Shown piece by piece: positions 1 to 8,556 of a DNA stretch of 46,100 nucleotides (positions within the stretch are counted from its first letter, which is position 1; the number at the start of each line of letters is the position of its first letter). Origin of the DNA: Nitrospirota bacterium. Lineage in GTDB: Bacteria > Nitrospirota > Thermodesulfovibrionia > Thermodesulfovibrionales > Dissulfurispiraceae. The translations under genes were made by a program, and so were the position numbers. The notes under the pieces were generated by a model. That model saw only the letters and a list, made by a program, of their open reading frames with translations. It ran no database searches and had not been told where the DNA came from. Where the stretch lies: positions 1-46,100 of the forward strand of contig JADFXU010000019.1 in assembly GCA_015233365.1 (NCBI GenBank). Reading direction: 5' to 3'.

Positions 1-231
1 TACTGCGATAAGTGCGAAGGTATGGCCTCCATGAAGACCTGTCCGCACGGTAAAGATGACCGGATACTCCTCAGCGGCACCAAGCTGAGAAAAATGCTTT
101 CGGAAGGCGAAGAAGTTACACATAAGTTCAGCCGCCCGGAAGTTCTCGCCCTCCTCAGAGAATACTATGCGGGTCTTACCGAGAAGGTTGAGATAAAACT
201 CCACAAATATGCAGAAGGAGAGAAAAAATAA
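1..231 (+). CDS. sat: Sulfate adenylyltransferase, C-terminal fragment (5' end outside window)
   Basis: The reading frame is open from base 1 and stops at 229-231, so only the last 76 residues are present. Sat (ATP sulfurylase) activates sulfate with ATP to give APS and pyrophosphate in the cytoplasm. The visible piece contains closely spaced cysteines and a histidine (C-x2-C-x8-C-x-H in [17 protein letters not shown]), like the small zinc-binding element near the C-terminus of bacterial and archaeal Sat, followed by the usual SGTKLRKML and FSRPEVL segments. The position directly upstream of aprBA supports the call and suggests a shared role in dissimilatory sulfate reduction. The internal ATG at 22 is not a start. 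Confidence 0.9.
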   Translation, partial: YCDKCEGMASMKTCPHGKDDRILLSGTKLRKMLSEGEEVTHKFSRPEVLALLREYYAGLTEKVEIKLHKYAEGEKK

Positions 232-235
232 ATAT

Positions 236-316
236 AGGGTGATGGGCAACGGGCAATAAGCTATAGGCAGTGTACGAAAACCTGTAGCCTGTTGCCTGTA
301 ACCTGCAGCCTGTTTT
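236..316. repeat. Heptamer-period imperfect inverted array between sat and aprB
   Basis: Bases 281-315 read as five near-copies of a 7-base unit (CCTGTAG, CCTGTTG, CCTGTAA, CCTGCAG, CCTGTTT). Bases 236-270 are a degenerate run with the same 7-base period in roughly reverse-complement sense (GGGCAAC, GGGCAAT, TAGGCAG). A 10-base spacer (271-280) separates them, so the array could fold into a long imperfect hairpin. The rest of the sat-aprB gap (317-417) shows only the aprB ribosome binding site. A second array with the same design lies at 26373-26446. Confidence 0.7.
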
Positions 317-417
317 TAAAGAAAGGGGGTGCTTACAAGGCATTGGAGAAAAGCAGCATGTTTATGCAGTGACGATGAGTTAAGCCTTATCAATTAAAAA
401 CAAAGGAGGTAATAGTT

Positions 418-864
418 ATGCCGAGTTTTGTAATGACCGAAAAATGCGATGGTTGCAAGGGGCAGGATAAGACTGCATGCATGTATATATGCCCCAACGA
501 TTTGATGGCGCTGGACAAAGAAAGAATGAAGGCATATAACCAGGAGCCTAATTACTGCTGGGAATGCTACTGTTGTGTAAAGATATGTCCGCAGCAGGCT
601 ATGGATGTCAGGGGATATTCTGACTTTATGCCTCTCGGCGCCGCATCAACACCTTTGAGAGGAACTGAGGACATCATGTGGACAATCACATTCAGGGACG
701 GAAGGATAAAGAGGTTTAAGTATCCGACCAGGACCACCCCGGAGGGTTCGATAAAGGCAGACGAGGGATTTCCCGCGGCAAAGGCGGCTGATTTGAATAA
801 TCAGTTCATACTCGGGGAGCCGAGTATAATGGGAGTTACTGAACTCTCAACAATTAAGAAATAG
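418..864 (+). CDS. aprB: Adenylylsulfate reductase, beta (iron-sulfur) subunit
   Basis: AprB carries electrons to the FAD of AprA, which reduces APS to sulfite and AMP in the cytoplasm. The 148 residues match the family length. The N-terminal half has two ferredoxin-type cysteine sets for two [4Fe-4S] clusters, one beginning at EKCDGCKGQDKTACMYICP (residues 8-26) and one at YCWECYCCVKICP (about 46-58). The C-terminal half is the tail that wraps around AprA. The start is set by AAAGGAGGT at 401-409 upstream of ATG 418. aprA follows after 16 bases, so the two are co-transcribed. Confidence 0.97.
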   Translation: MPSFVMTEKCDGCKGQDKTACMYICPNDLMALDKERMKAYNQEPNYCWECYCCVKICPQQAMDVRGYSDFMPLGAASTPLRGTEDIMWTITFRDGRIKRFKYPTRTTPEGSIKADEGFPAAKAADLNNQFILGEPSIMGVTELSTIKK

Positions 865-880
865 GAAAGGAGGGAAGACA

Positions 881-2797
881 ATGTCTGATATTCCAACAGA
901 AGTTGTTGAAACCGATGTGTTGATACTCGGTGGAGGAATGGCCGGCTGCGGCGCTGCAGTTGAGGCTGCATACTGGGCAAAGGCGCTTGGTATGAAGGTG
1001 ACACTTGTGGAAAAGGCTGCCATTGACAGAAGCGGTCCCGTGGCCATGGGCCTTTCCGCCATTAATACATATATGGGATTGGACGGGAAGGTTACACAGA
1101 ATCAGAGCACTCCGGCAAGGTATGCCGAGTATGTGACCAACGACCAGATGGGTTTGGCAAGACAAGACCTCGTCTTCGATGTCGGACGGCATGTGGATTC
1201 GTCGGTTAAGCTCTTTGAAAAATGGGGACTCCCCATATGGAAGGATGAGGCGGGGAATTTTAAAAAATCAGGTGAATGGCAGGTCATGATATCCGGCGAG
1301 AGCTACAAGATCATCGTGGCTGAGGCGGCTAAGAATGCATTGGGCTCACTCGGCGATAAGGGCCAGCTGATTGAAAGAGTTTACATAACACACCTCCTCA
1401 AAGACGAGAAAGAGCCTGACAGAGTATGTGGTGCGGTTGGTTTCAGTGTCAGGGAAGACAAATTTTATGTTTTCAAGGGAAAGGTAGTTATCTGTATATT
1501 GGGCGGCGCCGTCCATGTATTCAGGCCGAGGTCTCAGGGTGAAGGCTTTGGGAGGTCCTGGATGCCGCCATGGCTCGGAGGATCGACTTATGCACTCACA
1601 CTGCAGGCCGGCGGTGAGCTTACTCAGATGGATGTCACTTTTGTCCCGCCGAGATTCAAGGACTCATATGGTCCTGTCGGAACGTTCTTCCTGCTCTTTA
1701 AGACGCCGGCAACAAATGCCTATGACGGGCCCTATGTCGGCGCGTATGATTCCGAGACCTCAAAGTGGGCGCCTTATGCAAAGGCGAAGCCCTGTCCGAC
1801 TCCTGTGAGAAACTACGAGATGATACTCTGCACGAAGGAAGGCAAGACGCCGTTTCTTATGCATACGAACAGGGTCGTTGAAAGGTACCAGAAGGAGATA
1901 ACGGATGCAAAGGAACTTAAGAAGAAGATAAAAGAGTACGAGTCAGAAGCGTGGGAAGACTTCCTTGATATGACAATAGCAGGCGCTACAAACTGGGCTG
2001 CCCATAATATCGACCCGTTGGAAAAACCTATGGAGCTTCAGTTGTCGGATTCTGTCTTCATTGGGTCTCATGCCAGTTCAACCGGCGCATGGGTTTGCGG
2101 TGCGGAAGATCTTATGCCGGCAGAATACAAGGATGCATTCCCTGTCAAATATAACTTAATGACGACAGTCAAGGGTTTATTTACATCGGGTTGCGGAGTA
2201 GGGGCATGTGCACATAAGTTCTCGAGCGGCTCTCATGCTCAGGGAAGGATTTGTGCAAAGTCTGCGGTCAGGTTTGCCAATGACAATAAAGACTATACGC
2301 CGACAGTATCCGATGCCACTATAAACAAACTCAAGGAAATAGTGTTCAGGCCGCTCGCCCTGTATAAAGAGAAATGTGCATTTACCACCTCGGCGGATGT
2401 GAATCCCAACTATATTTCTCCAAATGGTTTCCTGTTCAGGCTGCAGAAGATAATGGGAGAATATGCAGGCGGATGGGAGACATTGTACGGGACAAATGAC
2501 AAGATGCTCGAGACCGCCATCTGGAAATTGTCATTCTGCGGAGAGGATGCGGAGAAGATTGCCGCCAAGAACCTCCATGAGTTGATGAGGGCATGGGAGG
2601 CAATACACAGATATTGGGTCGGCGAAGCATGTGTAAGAACCAGGCTGGCGAGGAAAGAATCCAGATGGCCCGGCTATTACTATAAGTTCGATTATTTGAA
2701 ACTGGATGAGGGACAGAAGCACTTTGTAAACTTGAAGTATGAAGCCGATAAGAAGGAATGGAAGGTTATCGAAAGGCCGATGGTTCCTATTGTTTAG
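881..2797 (+). CDS. aprA: Adenylylsulfate reductase, alpha (FAD) subunit
   Basis: Catalytic subunit of dissimilatory APS reductase, 638 residues, a normal length. The N-terminus has the FAD dinucleotide fold (LILGGGMAGCGA, about residues 14-26) of the fumarate reductase/succinate dehydrogenase flavoprotein family, and family blocks such as DRSGPVAMGLSAINTYMG and GCGVGACAHKFSSGSHAQGR are present. AAAGGAGGG at 866-874 precedes the ATG. Paired with aprB upstream and with qmoABC about 2.3 kb downstream on the same strand. With sat and hppA around it, the reductive direction is most likely, although AprBA alone does not settle direction and no dsr genes are in the window. Confidence 0.97.
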   Translation: MSDIPTEVVETDVLILGGGMAGCGAAVEAAYWAKALGMKVTLVEKAAIDRSGPVAMGLSAINTYMGLDGKVTQNQSTPARYAEYVTNDQMGLARQDLVFDVGRHVDSSVKLFEKWGLPIWKDEAGNFKKSGEWQVMISGESYKIIVAEAAKNALGSLGDKGQLIERVYITHLLKDEKEPDRVCGAVGFSVREDKFYVFKGKVVICILGGAVHVFRPRSQGEGFGRSWMPPWLGGSTYALTLQAGGELTQMDVTFVPPRFKDSYGPVGTFFLLFKTPATNAYDGPYVGAYDSETSKWAPYAKAKPCPTPVRNYEMILCTKEGKTPFLMHTNRVVERYQKEITDAKELKKKIKEYESEAWEDFLDMTIAGATNWAAHNIDPLEKPMELQLSDSVFIGSHASSTGAWVCGAEDLMPAEYKDAFPVKYNLMTTVKGLFTSGCGVGACAHKFSSGSHAQGRICAKSAVRFANDNKDYTPTVSDATINKLKEIVFRPLALYKEKCAFTTSADVNPNYISPNGFLFRLQKIMGEYAGGWETLYGTNDKMLETAIWKLSFCGEDAEKIAAKNLHELMRAWEAIHRYWVGEACVRTRLARKESRWPGYYYKFDYLKLDEGQKHFVNLKYEADKKEWKVIERPMVPIV

Positions 2798-2828
2798 TTT
2801 GAGTTGTTAGGTACTGTGTTGTATCTAT

Positions 2829-2860
2829 GGGGGGAGCGACCTTTTTTCAGGTCGCCCCCC
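2829..2860 (+). terminator. GC-rich hairpin after aprA
   Basis: GGGGGGAGCGACCT at 2829-2842 pairs with AGGTCGCCCCCC at 2849-2860 with one bulged A and a short T-rich loop. No T-run follows, so it may act as an mRNA 3'-end stabiliser or partial terminator that sets aprBA expression apart from the genes downstream, rather than as a full intrinsic terminator. Confidence 0.7.
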
Positions 2861-2881
2861 TGCCTGATAGAAAAGGAGTGA

Positions 2882-3667
2882 ATGTGGTTTATGAATGAAG
2901 AATATGCCGAAAAACACCGAAGGCTTGCTGTCGATGATAAATTCAAGTTTTCATGCCACAAAGGTCTTTCCTGTTTTAATACATGCTGCAGCGATGTAAA
3001 TATCTTTCTAACACCTTATGACGTCCTGAGGATAAGAGAGTCACTTGAAGTATCTTCGGGTGAGTTCCTGAAAAGATATACTGTTGCTTTGTTAGGAGAT
3101 GAAGGGATACCTTTGGTGGTGCTCAAGATGCTTGAGGATCGGAATAAGAACTGCCCTTTTGTTACGCCGGATGGGTGCGGGATATACCGGGACAGGCCCT
3201 GGTCATGCAGGATGTATCCGATATTCCCGGCTTCCCCGAAGGAAGATGGTTTTTCAATAGAGGAAAGGTCCTCATGCCTTGCATTAAAAGAGGGAAAACA
3301 ATGGACAATCGAGGAATGGAAGAAAGACCAGGGTATTGACATATATGACATGATGAATGAATCATACAGGCAAATTACTTTCCATGATTATTTTCAGAAA
3401 GGCAATAAGCTTGATCAGGGAAAAGCAAAGCTGATTTATAGGGCCTGTTATGACCTGGATGATTTCAGAACATTCCTTTTTAAGACAAAGTTCTTTGATA
3501 TATATGATGTCGAGGAGGAGGTTGTACAAAAGATAAGAGAAGACGAGGAAGACCTGGAAGAAATTTTAAATTTCGGTTATAGATGGGTGAGGTTCAGTTT
3601 GTTTTCGGAAGGCGTCCTGAAACTCAAAGATGCGGAAATGGATAAGCTCTTGCGGGTTAAGAGGTAA
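2882..3667 (+). CDS. YkgJ-type cysteine-cluster protein, copy 1
   Basis: About 261 residues. It carries the cysteine pattern of the YkgJ / CxxCxxCC family (putative zinc- or iron-chelating domain): CHKGLSCFNTCC near the N-terminus, then CPFVTPDGCGIYRDRP and a CRMYP segment. Biochemical function is not established for the family. It is cytoplasmic by appearance, with no signal peptide or membrane segment. AAAAGGAG at 2871-2878 leaves 3 bases before ATG 2882 and 12 before ATG 2891, so either start is possible. It lies between aprA and qmoA and is followed after 35 bases by a paralogue (3703-4482). A role in cluster assembly or redox maintenance of the sulfate-reduction enzymes is inference from position only. 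Confidence 0.85.
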   Translation: MWFMNEEYAEKHRRLAVDDKFKFSCHKGLSCFNTCCSDVNIFLTPYDVLRIRESLEVSSGEFLKRYTVALLGDEGIPLVVLKMLEDRNKNCPFVTPDGCGIYRDRPWSCRMYPIFPASPKEDGFSIEERSSCLALKEGKQWTIEEWKKDQGIDIYDMMNESYRQITFHDYFQKGNKLDQGKAKLIYRACYDLDDFRTFLFKTKFFDIYDVEEEVVQKIREDEEDLEEILNFGYRWVRFSLFSEGVLKLKDAEMDKLLRVKR

Positions 3668-3702
3668 CAATTGAAGTGAGATCGAGGCAGAAAGGATAGA
3701 CA

Positions 3703-4482
3703 ATGACAATGTTTTCAGGCATACAGTTTGTAGAACCGGTTGAGCGCACACTGGATTCCAAATTCAAGTTCAGGTGTCATAAAGATATCGGGTGTTTTAA
3801 TAAATGCTGTACGCGCGTAGATATAATTTTGACTCCTTATGACATCTTAAGGATGAAGAAGAGTCTGAGAATTTCTTCAGAAGAATTCCTTGAGAAATAC
3901 ACGTATACTCATTTCGATGAAAAATCTTCACATCCATATGCAATGCTCAAGATGATGGATGATAATGAAGGGAAGTGTCCTTTTGTGACACCTTCGGGTT
4001 GCAGTATTTATGAAGACAGGCCTGCCACCTGTCGATACTATCCCTTGGGTCAGGGTATAATGATAAGCGGAAAAGAGACGGAACTTGTAAAGAAGGAATT
4101 TTTTTTCTTTATCAGGGAACCGGGATGTCTGGGCTATAACGAAGAAAAAGAGTGGACAATTGGAACATGGAGGGTTGATCAGGGGGTCGACTTTTATGAC
4201 GATATAAACAGGGAATGGAAGGAGATTCAGCTGAGAAGGGACGCCCAGGGGCAAGACAGACTTGATCCGAAGAGTCAGGCCCTGATTTATATGGCCAGTT
4301 ATGATCTTGACAGATTTAGAAGATTTGTTTTTGAGAGCCGTCTTCTCGATATTATTGATACTGAAGAAGTCGAAAAAATAGGGACTGACGAGATTGCGTT
4401 GATGAAGTTCGGGTTCAAATACCTGAAGTATGTCCTGATGCTTGAGAACACATTGAAGGTTAAGGAAGAATATACGAAATAA
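3703..4482 (+). CDS. YkgJ-type cysteine-cluster protein, copy 2
   Basis: 259 residues, paralogous to the preceding gene over its whole length: both have DSKFKF/DDKFKF then CHKxxxCFNxCC, LTPYDxLR(I/M)(R/K), CPFVTPxGCxIYxDRP and a C-terminal D-L-DxFRxF(V/L)F segment. The cysteine spacing (C-x6-C-x3-CC) is identical in both. AAAGGA at 3690-3695 sits upstream of ATG 3703; ATG 3709 is an alternative. The next gene begins 7 bases after the stop. The tandem duplication and the position inside the apr-qmo block suggest a function linked to these Fe-S/flavin enzymes, but this is untested. Confidence 0.85.
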   Translation: MTMFSGIQFVEPVERTLDSKFKFRCHKDIGCFNKCCTRVDIILTPYDILRMKKSLRISSEEFLEKYTYTHFDEKSSHPYAMLKMMDDNEGKCPFVTPSGCSIYEDRPATCRYYPLGQGIMISGKETELVKKEFFFFIREPGCLGYNEEKEWTIGTWRVDQGVDFYDDINREWKEIQLRRDAQGQDRLDPKSQALIYMASYDLDRFRRFVFESRLLDIIDTEEVEKIGTDEIALMKFGFKYLKYVLMLENTLKVKEEYTK

Positions 4483-4489
4483 ACAGCGA

Positions 4490-5005
4490 ATGTCGGAAAT
4501 TTGTGATTATATAACTGGCCGGTTATTTCCCGATACCGATGATGAAAGGATAAGACAGAAAATAGAACGTCTGCTGATTGAACAGAAGGGGTATTCAAGA
4601 CAGGATATCGAGGTTGACAGAGACTTTGAAATTGTTATTGAAGAAGAAGTATATAGACCGAAGGCGGATCTTATCGTAAGTGTTGAAGGGAAAAGATTCA
4701 TGCTTATGAGATGTGCCCGCGGCTCTTTGGTATCGAGGGAGAGAGAGGTTGTGTCCTGTGCAAGGATACTCGATGATTATCAGATTCCATTTGCAGTGGT
4801 GACCAATGGAGAGGATGCAGAGGTCCTTGAGACTGTTTCCGGTGAGGTTATCGGAAATGGGTTGGAATCAATACCCTCAAAGGAGAAGTCCTTGGAAGCT
4901 GTTAAACAAATTGAGTTTAAGAAACTTCAGGAAAAGAGGATCGAAAAAGAAAAGAGAATCTTTCTCGCATTTGATGCAATCAAATGTCCTTCGAAATGTG
5001 ATTGA
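4490..5005 (+). CDS. Restriction-type nuclease-fold protein (HSDR_N-like), probably inactive
   Basis: 171 residues resembling the N-terminal domain of type I restriction R subunits (PF13588-like): a helical start (RIRQKIERLLIEQKGY, about 21-35), a strand with an aspartate (PKADLIV, D60), a second strand and the block FAVVTNGEDAEVLET. In active members the second strand carries an E-x-K motif (IECKAP type). Here the aligned segment is LMRCARG (R74, C75, A76), so Glu and Lys appear replaced. The C-terminus is a charged helix with two cysteines (IKCPSKCD). No methylase or helicase partner is nearby, so it is not a restriction system. It is read with the YkgJ pair (7-base spacing). Confidence 0.7.
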   Translation: MSEICDYITGRLFPDTDDERIRQKIERLLIEQKGYSRQDIEVDRDFEIVIEEEVYRPKADLIVSVEGKRFMLMRCARGSLVSREREVVSCARILDDYQIPFAVVTNGEDAEVLETVSGEVIGNGLESIPSKEKSLEAVKQIEFKKLQEKRIEKEKRIFLAFDAIKCPSKCD

Positions 5006-5030
5006 TATATTGTATGTGATGTTTTATTTT
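5002..5030 (+). promoter_or_regulatory. Candidate sigma-70-type promoter for qmoABC
   Basis: TTGATA at 5002-5007, a 17-base spacer and TATTTT at 5025-5030, in the AT-rich 71-base gap before qmoA (start 5077). The -35 box has five of six consensus bases and the -10 box four of six. Inferred from sequence only. Confidence 0.45.
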
Positions 5031-5076
5031 TTGTTATCCTTAATCATTTAACTACATAAGCACACGGAGGAACAGC

Positions 5077-6339
5077 ATGGCAGCAGAAAATACCAAAAGT
5101 ATCCTGGTTGTAGGTGGGGGAATCAGCGGGATATCTACCGCCCTTGAAGCAGCAGAAGTTGGGCATGAGGTAATTCTTGTTGAGAAGAACCCATATCTTG
5201 GCGGAAGGGTAACCCAGCTTAACAAGTACTTTCCAAAGTTGTGCCCGCCCAACTGCGGACTGGAAATTAATTTCAGAAGAATTAAGAACAACCCGAGGAT
5301 AAAATTTTATACCATGGCAGAAGTCGAAAAGGTCTCCGGTTCGGAGGGAGATTTCGATGTCACGGTAAAGCTTAATCCAAGATACGTGAACGAAAATTGT
5401 ACTGCCTGCAAGGCATGCGTTGATGTTTGTCCTTATGAAAGACCGAATGATTTCAACTTTGCAATGGATAAGACAAAGGCTGTTTATCTTCCCCATGATT
5501 TTTCCTTTCCGATGAGATATGTGATTGATGATAAATACTGTAAAAAAGCCGGGTGTGCAAAGTGTAAAGAGGCCTGCACATACAATGCGATTGATCTTGA
5601 TATGACAACCCGAAGTCTTTCCCTGAAGGTGGGATCGATTGTCTGGGCCACCGGATGGAGTCCTTATGATGCTTCCCAAATCGATAATATCGGGTTCGGC
5701 AAGTATCAAAATGTTATTACCAATATGATGATGGAAAGGTTGGCGGCTCAGAGCGGTCCGACTAACGGCAAGATCGTTCGACCGTCTGATGGGAAAGAGG
5801 TCTCGAAGGTTGTCTTTGTGCAATGTGCCGGGTCCCGCGATGAGAACCATCTCCCATACTGCTCTTACGTTTGCTGCCTTGCTTCAATAAAACAGGCTTC
5901 CTATGTTCGTGAACAGTATCCGGATGCCCTTGTGACTATTTTCTATATCGATATTCGCACACCGGGGCGATATGAGAAGGTGTATCTTAAGGCGCAAAAA
6001 GATGAGAAGATAAGATTCATCAGGGGAAAGGTTGCCGATATCAAGGAAGACCCTGAAACAAAGAATCTTACTGTGACTGCTGAAGATACGCTTTCCAATC
6101 AAAAGCTTCATGAAGAAGCCGACCTCGTTGTGCTCGCTGCTGGAATGGCGCCAAACACACGGAACAGCAAAGTCCCGGCAGACATAGCATACGATACGGA
6201 TGGTTTTATTGCATCCAATACTGGAGCGAGCGGGATGTATGCTTCCGGTTGCGCATTAAAACCGCTTGATGTTTATTCAAGCGTACAGCACAGTACAGCG
6301 GCAGCACTCAAAGCTATTCAATCATTGGCTGGGAGGTAA
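5077..6339 (+). CDS. qmoA: Quinone-interacting membrane-bound oxidoreductase subunit A (HdrA-like)
   Basis: Soluble flavoprotein subunit of the Qmo complex, which passes electrons from menaquinol (possibly with a second donor) to APS reductase. 420 residues, near the usual length. It has an N-terminal FAD fold (VVGGGISGISTALEA, about residues 10-24), the HdrA-like block CPPNCGLEINFRRI, a ferredoxin set CTACKACVDVCP and a second cysteine set CKKAGCAKCKEAC, then the VQCAGSRDENHLPYCSYVCC block typical of HdrA/QmoA. ATG 5077 follows CACGGAGGAA. The stop is 4 bases before the qmoB start. Confidence 0.95.
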   Translation: MAAENTKSILVVGGGISGISTALEAAEVGHEVILVEKNPYLGGRVTQLNKYFPKLCPPNCGLEINFRRIKNNPRIKFYTMAEVEKVSGSEGDFDVTVKLNPRYVNENCTACKACVDVCPYERPNDFNFAMDKTKAVYLPHDFSFPMRYVIDDKYCKKAGCAKCKEACTYNAIDLDMTTRSLSLKVGSIVWATGWSPYDASQIDNIGFGKYQNVITNMMMERLAAQSGPTNGKIVRPSDGKEVSKVVFVQCAGSRDENHLPYCSYVCCLASIKQASYVREQYPDALVTIFYIDIRTPGRYEKVYLKAQKDEKIRFIRGKVADIKEDPETKNLTVTAEDTLSNQKLHEEADLVVLAAGMAPNTRNSKVPADIAYDTDGFIASNTGASGMYASGCALKPLDVYSSVQHSTAAALKAIQSLAGR

Positions 6340-6343
6340 ATCA

Positions 6344-8545
6344 ATGGATAAAAAGATAGGCGTTTATATTTGCACTGATTGCGAGATTGGCAAGGCACTC
6401 GATATAGAGGGTTTAAAGAAGGTTGCCGTAAAAATGAAGGCGCCTGTTGTCAAAGAACATCCGTCTCTTTGTCTCAAGGAAGGGGTGGACTTCATTAAAA
6501 ATGATATGGCTGCCGAAGGCGTCAACGCAGTGATAATCGCTGCCTGTTCCCCGCGTGTGAATTATGACACCTTTGACCTGGGTATCCCCCTTGTGGAAAG
6601 GGTCAATCTCAGGGAGCAGGTTGTCTGGACGCACAAACCGAATGATGAAGATACGCAGATGATGGCTGAAGACTACGTCAGGATGGGTATCTTGAAAATG
6701 AACAAGATTGAGGCTCCTGAACCTTATAAGGTGGAGGACCTCTCCAGAAATGTGCTGGTTGTCGGCGGAGGGATCGCGGGAATTACTGCTGCCAATCAGG
6801 CAGCCAAGGCAGGTTATGATGTCTTTCTGGTGGAAAAGAGCGATTCTCTCGGCGGCTGGATGTCCAATATTTACAAACAGGCGCCCACGAAGCCTCCTTA
6901 CGAAAATCTGGAAGAGCCGGAGATCAGTGATTTGATCAAAGAAGTCCGGCAGAATCCGAAGGTTAAAATATTTACGTCTGCGCAGGTGGAAAAGATAGAC
7001 GGGGCTCCGGGCATTTATAATGTTACGGTAAAACAGAACGGTAATTCCGAGACTCTCAGAGCGGGAGCTGTAGTTGAAGCTGTCGGTACGGTACCCTATG
7101 ATGCAACAAAAATCGACCATCTTGGTTTTGGTAAATATCCCAATGTCATTACTAATTACATGATGGAAGGACTGGCCCTGAAGGGAGCAATTCTTCGTCC
7201 TTCGGACGGGAAACCCGCTAAGAGCGTCGCCTTTATCCAGTGTGCCGGACAGAGGGATGAGAATCATTTACCGTACTGTTCGGCAACATGCTGTGTCGAA
7301 TCTCTTAAACAGGCAAAGTATGTGAGGAATCAGGACCCCGATGCAAAGGTCTTTATATTCTACAAAGACATGAGAACGCCCGGTCATTATGAATACTTCT
7401 ATAAGAGCATGCAGAATGATCCGGGGGTGTTCTTGACCAAGGGAGAAGTTAAAGGAATTACGGAAGGTGATAATCAGAACCTGATAGTCAGTGTGGAAAA
7501 TACTCTTGTTGGTGAAAAGATCAGTGTGGACGCGGACCTTGTTGTGCTTGCCACAGGCATGGTTCCGGTCACGGGATTAGGCGAAGAGATACTGCCTCCC
7601 GGCGTAAAACCGGGGGACGAGTTTATCCCTTATGTAATGATCGAAACAAATACCTTAAATCTCGGGTACAGGCAGGGAGGAGAGCTGCCTTCTCTTGCGC
7701 AAGGTTATCCTGATTCAAATTTTATCTGTTTCCCTTATGAAACCCGACGAACCGGTGTATACTCGGCCGGCACTGTCAGGGCGCCTATGGATATAACATC
7801 CAGCAAGGAAGATGCTACCGGTGCAGCCCTGAAAGCGATCCAGTGTATTGAGCTGACATCGAGGGGTGAGGCAGTGCATCCGAGAGTCGGTGATATATCC
7901 TATGCCGACTTTTTTATGCAGAAATGTACGCAGTGCAAGAGATGCACAGAGGAATGTCCCTTCGGCGCAATCAATGAAGACGAGAAGGCAAACCCGCTTT
8001 ACAATCCGACACGCTGCAGAAGATGTGCAGTTTGCCTAGGCGCCTGTCCTGAGAGGATTATCAGCTTCAAGAACTACTCGGTCGACATGATCGGGAACAT
8101 GGTCAAGAATATAGAGGTTCCAGGAGAAGAGGACGAAAAGCCGAGAGCCATAGTTTTCGCCTGTGAAAATGACGCTTATCCGGCGCTGGATATGGCCGGA
8201 ATCAACCGCCTGCAATTTAATCCATTCGTGAGGGTTGTTCCTTTGAGGTGCATAGGTTCAATGAACCTTGTGTGGGTGGCGGATGCCCTTTCAAAGGGTA
8301 TCGACGGCGTGCTTCTTATGGGATGTCAATACGGCGAAGATTACCAGTGTCATATGGCTACGGGGAGCCACCTGGCAAAAATCAGATTGTCGAAGGTCGC
8401 CGAAACACTGGACAGATTAAAGCTTGAGTCTGGAAGGGTCCAAATGACGCAAGTATCAATTTCGGAATACCATAAGATACCGCAAATATTGGATGAGTTT
8501 CTTCAGAAATTGGAAGGATTTGGTCCCAATCCCTATAAAATGTAG
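6344..8545 (+). CDS. qmoB: Quinone-interacting membrane-bound oxidoreductase subunit B (HdrA/MvhD-like)
   Basis: 733 residues. The start is ATG 6344, with GGGAGG at 6331-6336 upstream; an earlier in-frame ATG at 6266 lies inside qmoA and is unlikely. Order of parts: short N-terminal cysteine region (ICTDCEIGKAL, AACSPRVNYD), FAD fold (VVGGGIAGITAANQA, about 142-156), HdrA-type block QCAGQRDENHLPYCSATCC, two ferredoxin sets (CTQCKRCTEECPFG and CRRCAVCLGACPE), and a C-terminal MvhD/FlpD-like domain with MGCQYGEDYQCH. This is the standard QmoB architecture. Soluble; forms a complex with QmoA and QmoC. Confidence 0.95.
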   Translation: MDKKIGVYICTDCEIGKALDIEGLKKVAVKMKAPVVKEHPSLCLKEGVDFIKNDMAAEGVNAVIIAACSPRVNYDTFDLGIPLVERVNLREQVVWTHKPNDEDTQMMAEDYVRMGILKMNKIEAPEPYKVEDLSRNVLVVGGGIAGITAANQAAKAGYDVFLVEKSDSLGGWMSNIYKQAPTKPPYENLEEPEISDLIKEVRQNPKVKIFTSAQVEKIDGAPGIYNVTVKQNGNSETLRAGAVVEAVGTVPYDATKIDHLGFGKYPNVITNYMMEGLALKGAILRPSDGKPAKSVAFIQCAGQRDENHLPYCSATCCVESLKQAKYVRNQDPDAKVFIFYKDMRTPGHYEYFYKSMQNDPGVFLTKGEVKGITEGDNQNLIVSVENTLVGEKISVDADLVVLATGMVPVTGLGEEILPPGVKPGDEFIPYVMIETNTLNLGYRQGGELPSLAQGYPDSNFICFPYETRRTGVYSAGTVRAPMDITSSKEDATGAALKAIQCIELTSRGEAVHPRVGDISYADFFMQKCTQCKRCTEECPFGAINEDEKANPLYNPTRCRRCAVCLGACPERIISFKNYSVDMIGNMVKNIEVPGEEDEKPRAIVFACENDAYPALDMAGINRLQFNPFVRVVPLRCIGSMNLVWVADALSKGIDGVLLMGCQYGEDYQCHMATGSHLAKIRLSKVAETLDRLKLESGRVQMTQVSISEYHKIPQILDEFLQKLEGFGPNPYKM

Positions 8546-8556
8546 GAGGTATAAGG

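Noticed and set aside
281-315. A CRISPR array for the CCTGTAG-type repeats
   Set aside because: The unit is 7 bases with no spacers, so it is a simple tandem repeat.
4490-5005. Reading this gene as part of a restriction-modification defence system
   Set aside because: No methylase, specificity or helicase gene is near, and the E-x-K active-site motif appears lost.
5044-5850. Minus-strand open frame of 268 residues opposite qmoA
   Set aside because: qmoA has unmistakable domains; the antisense frame has none.
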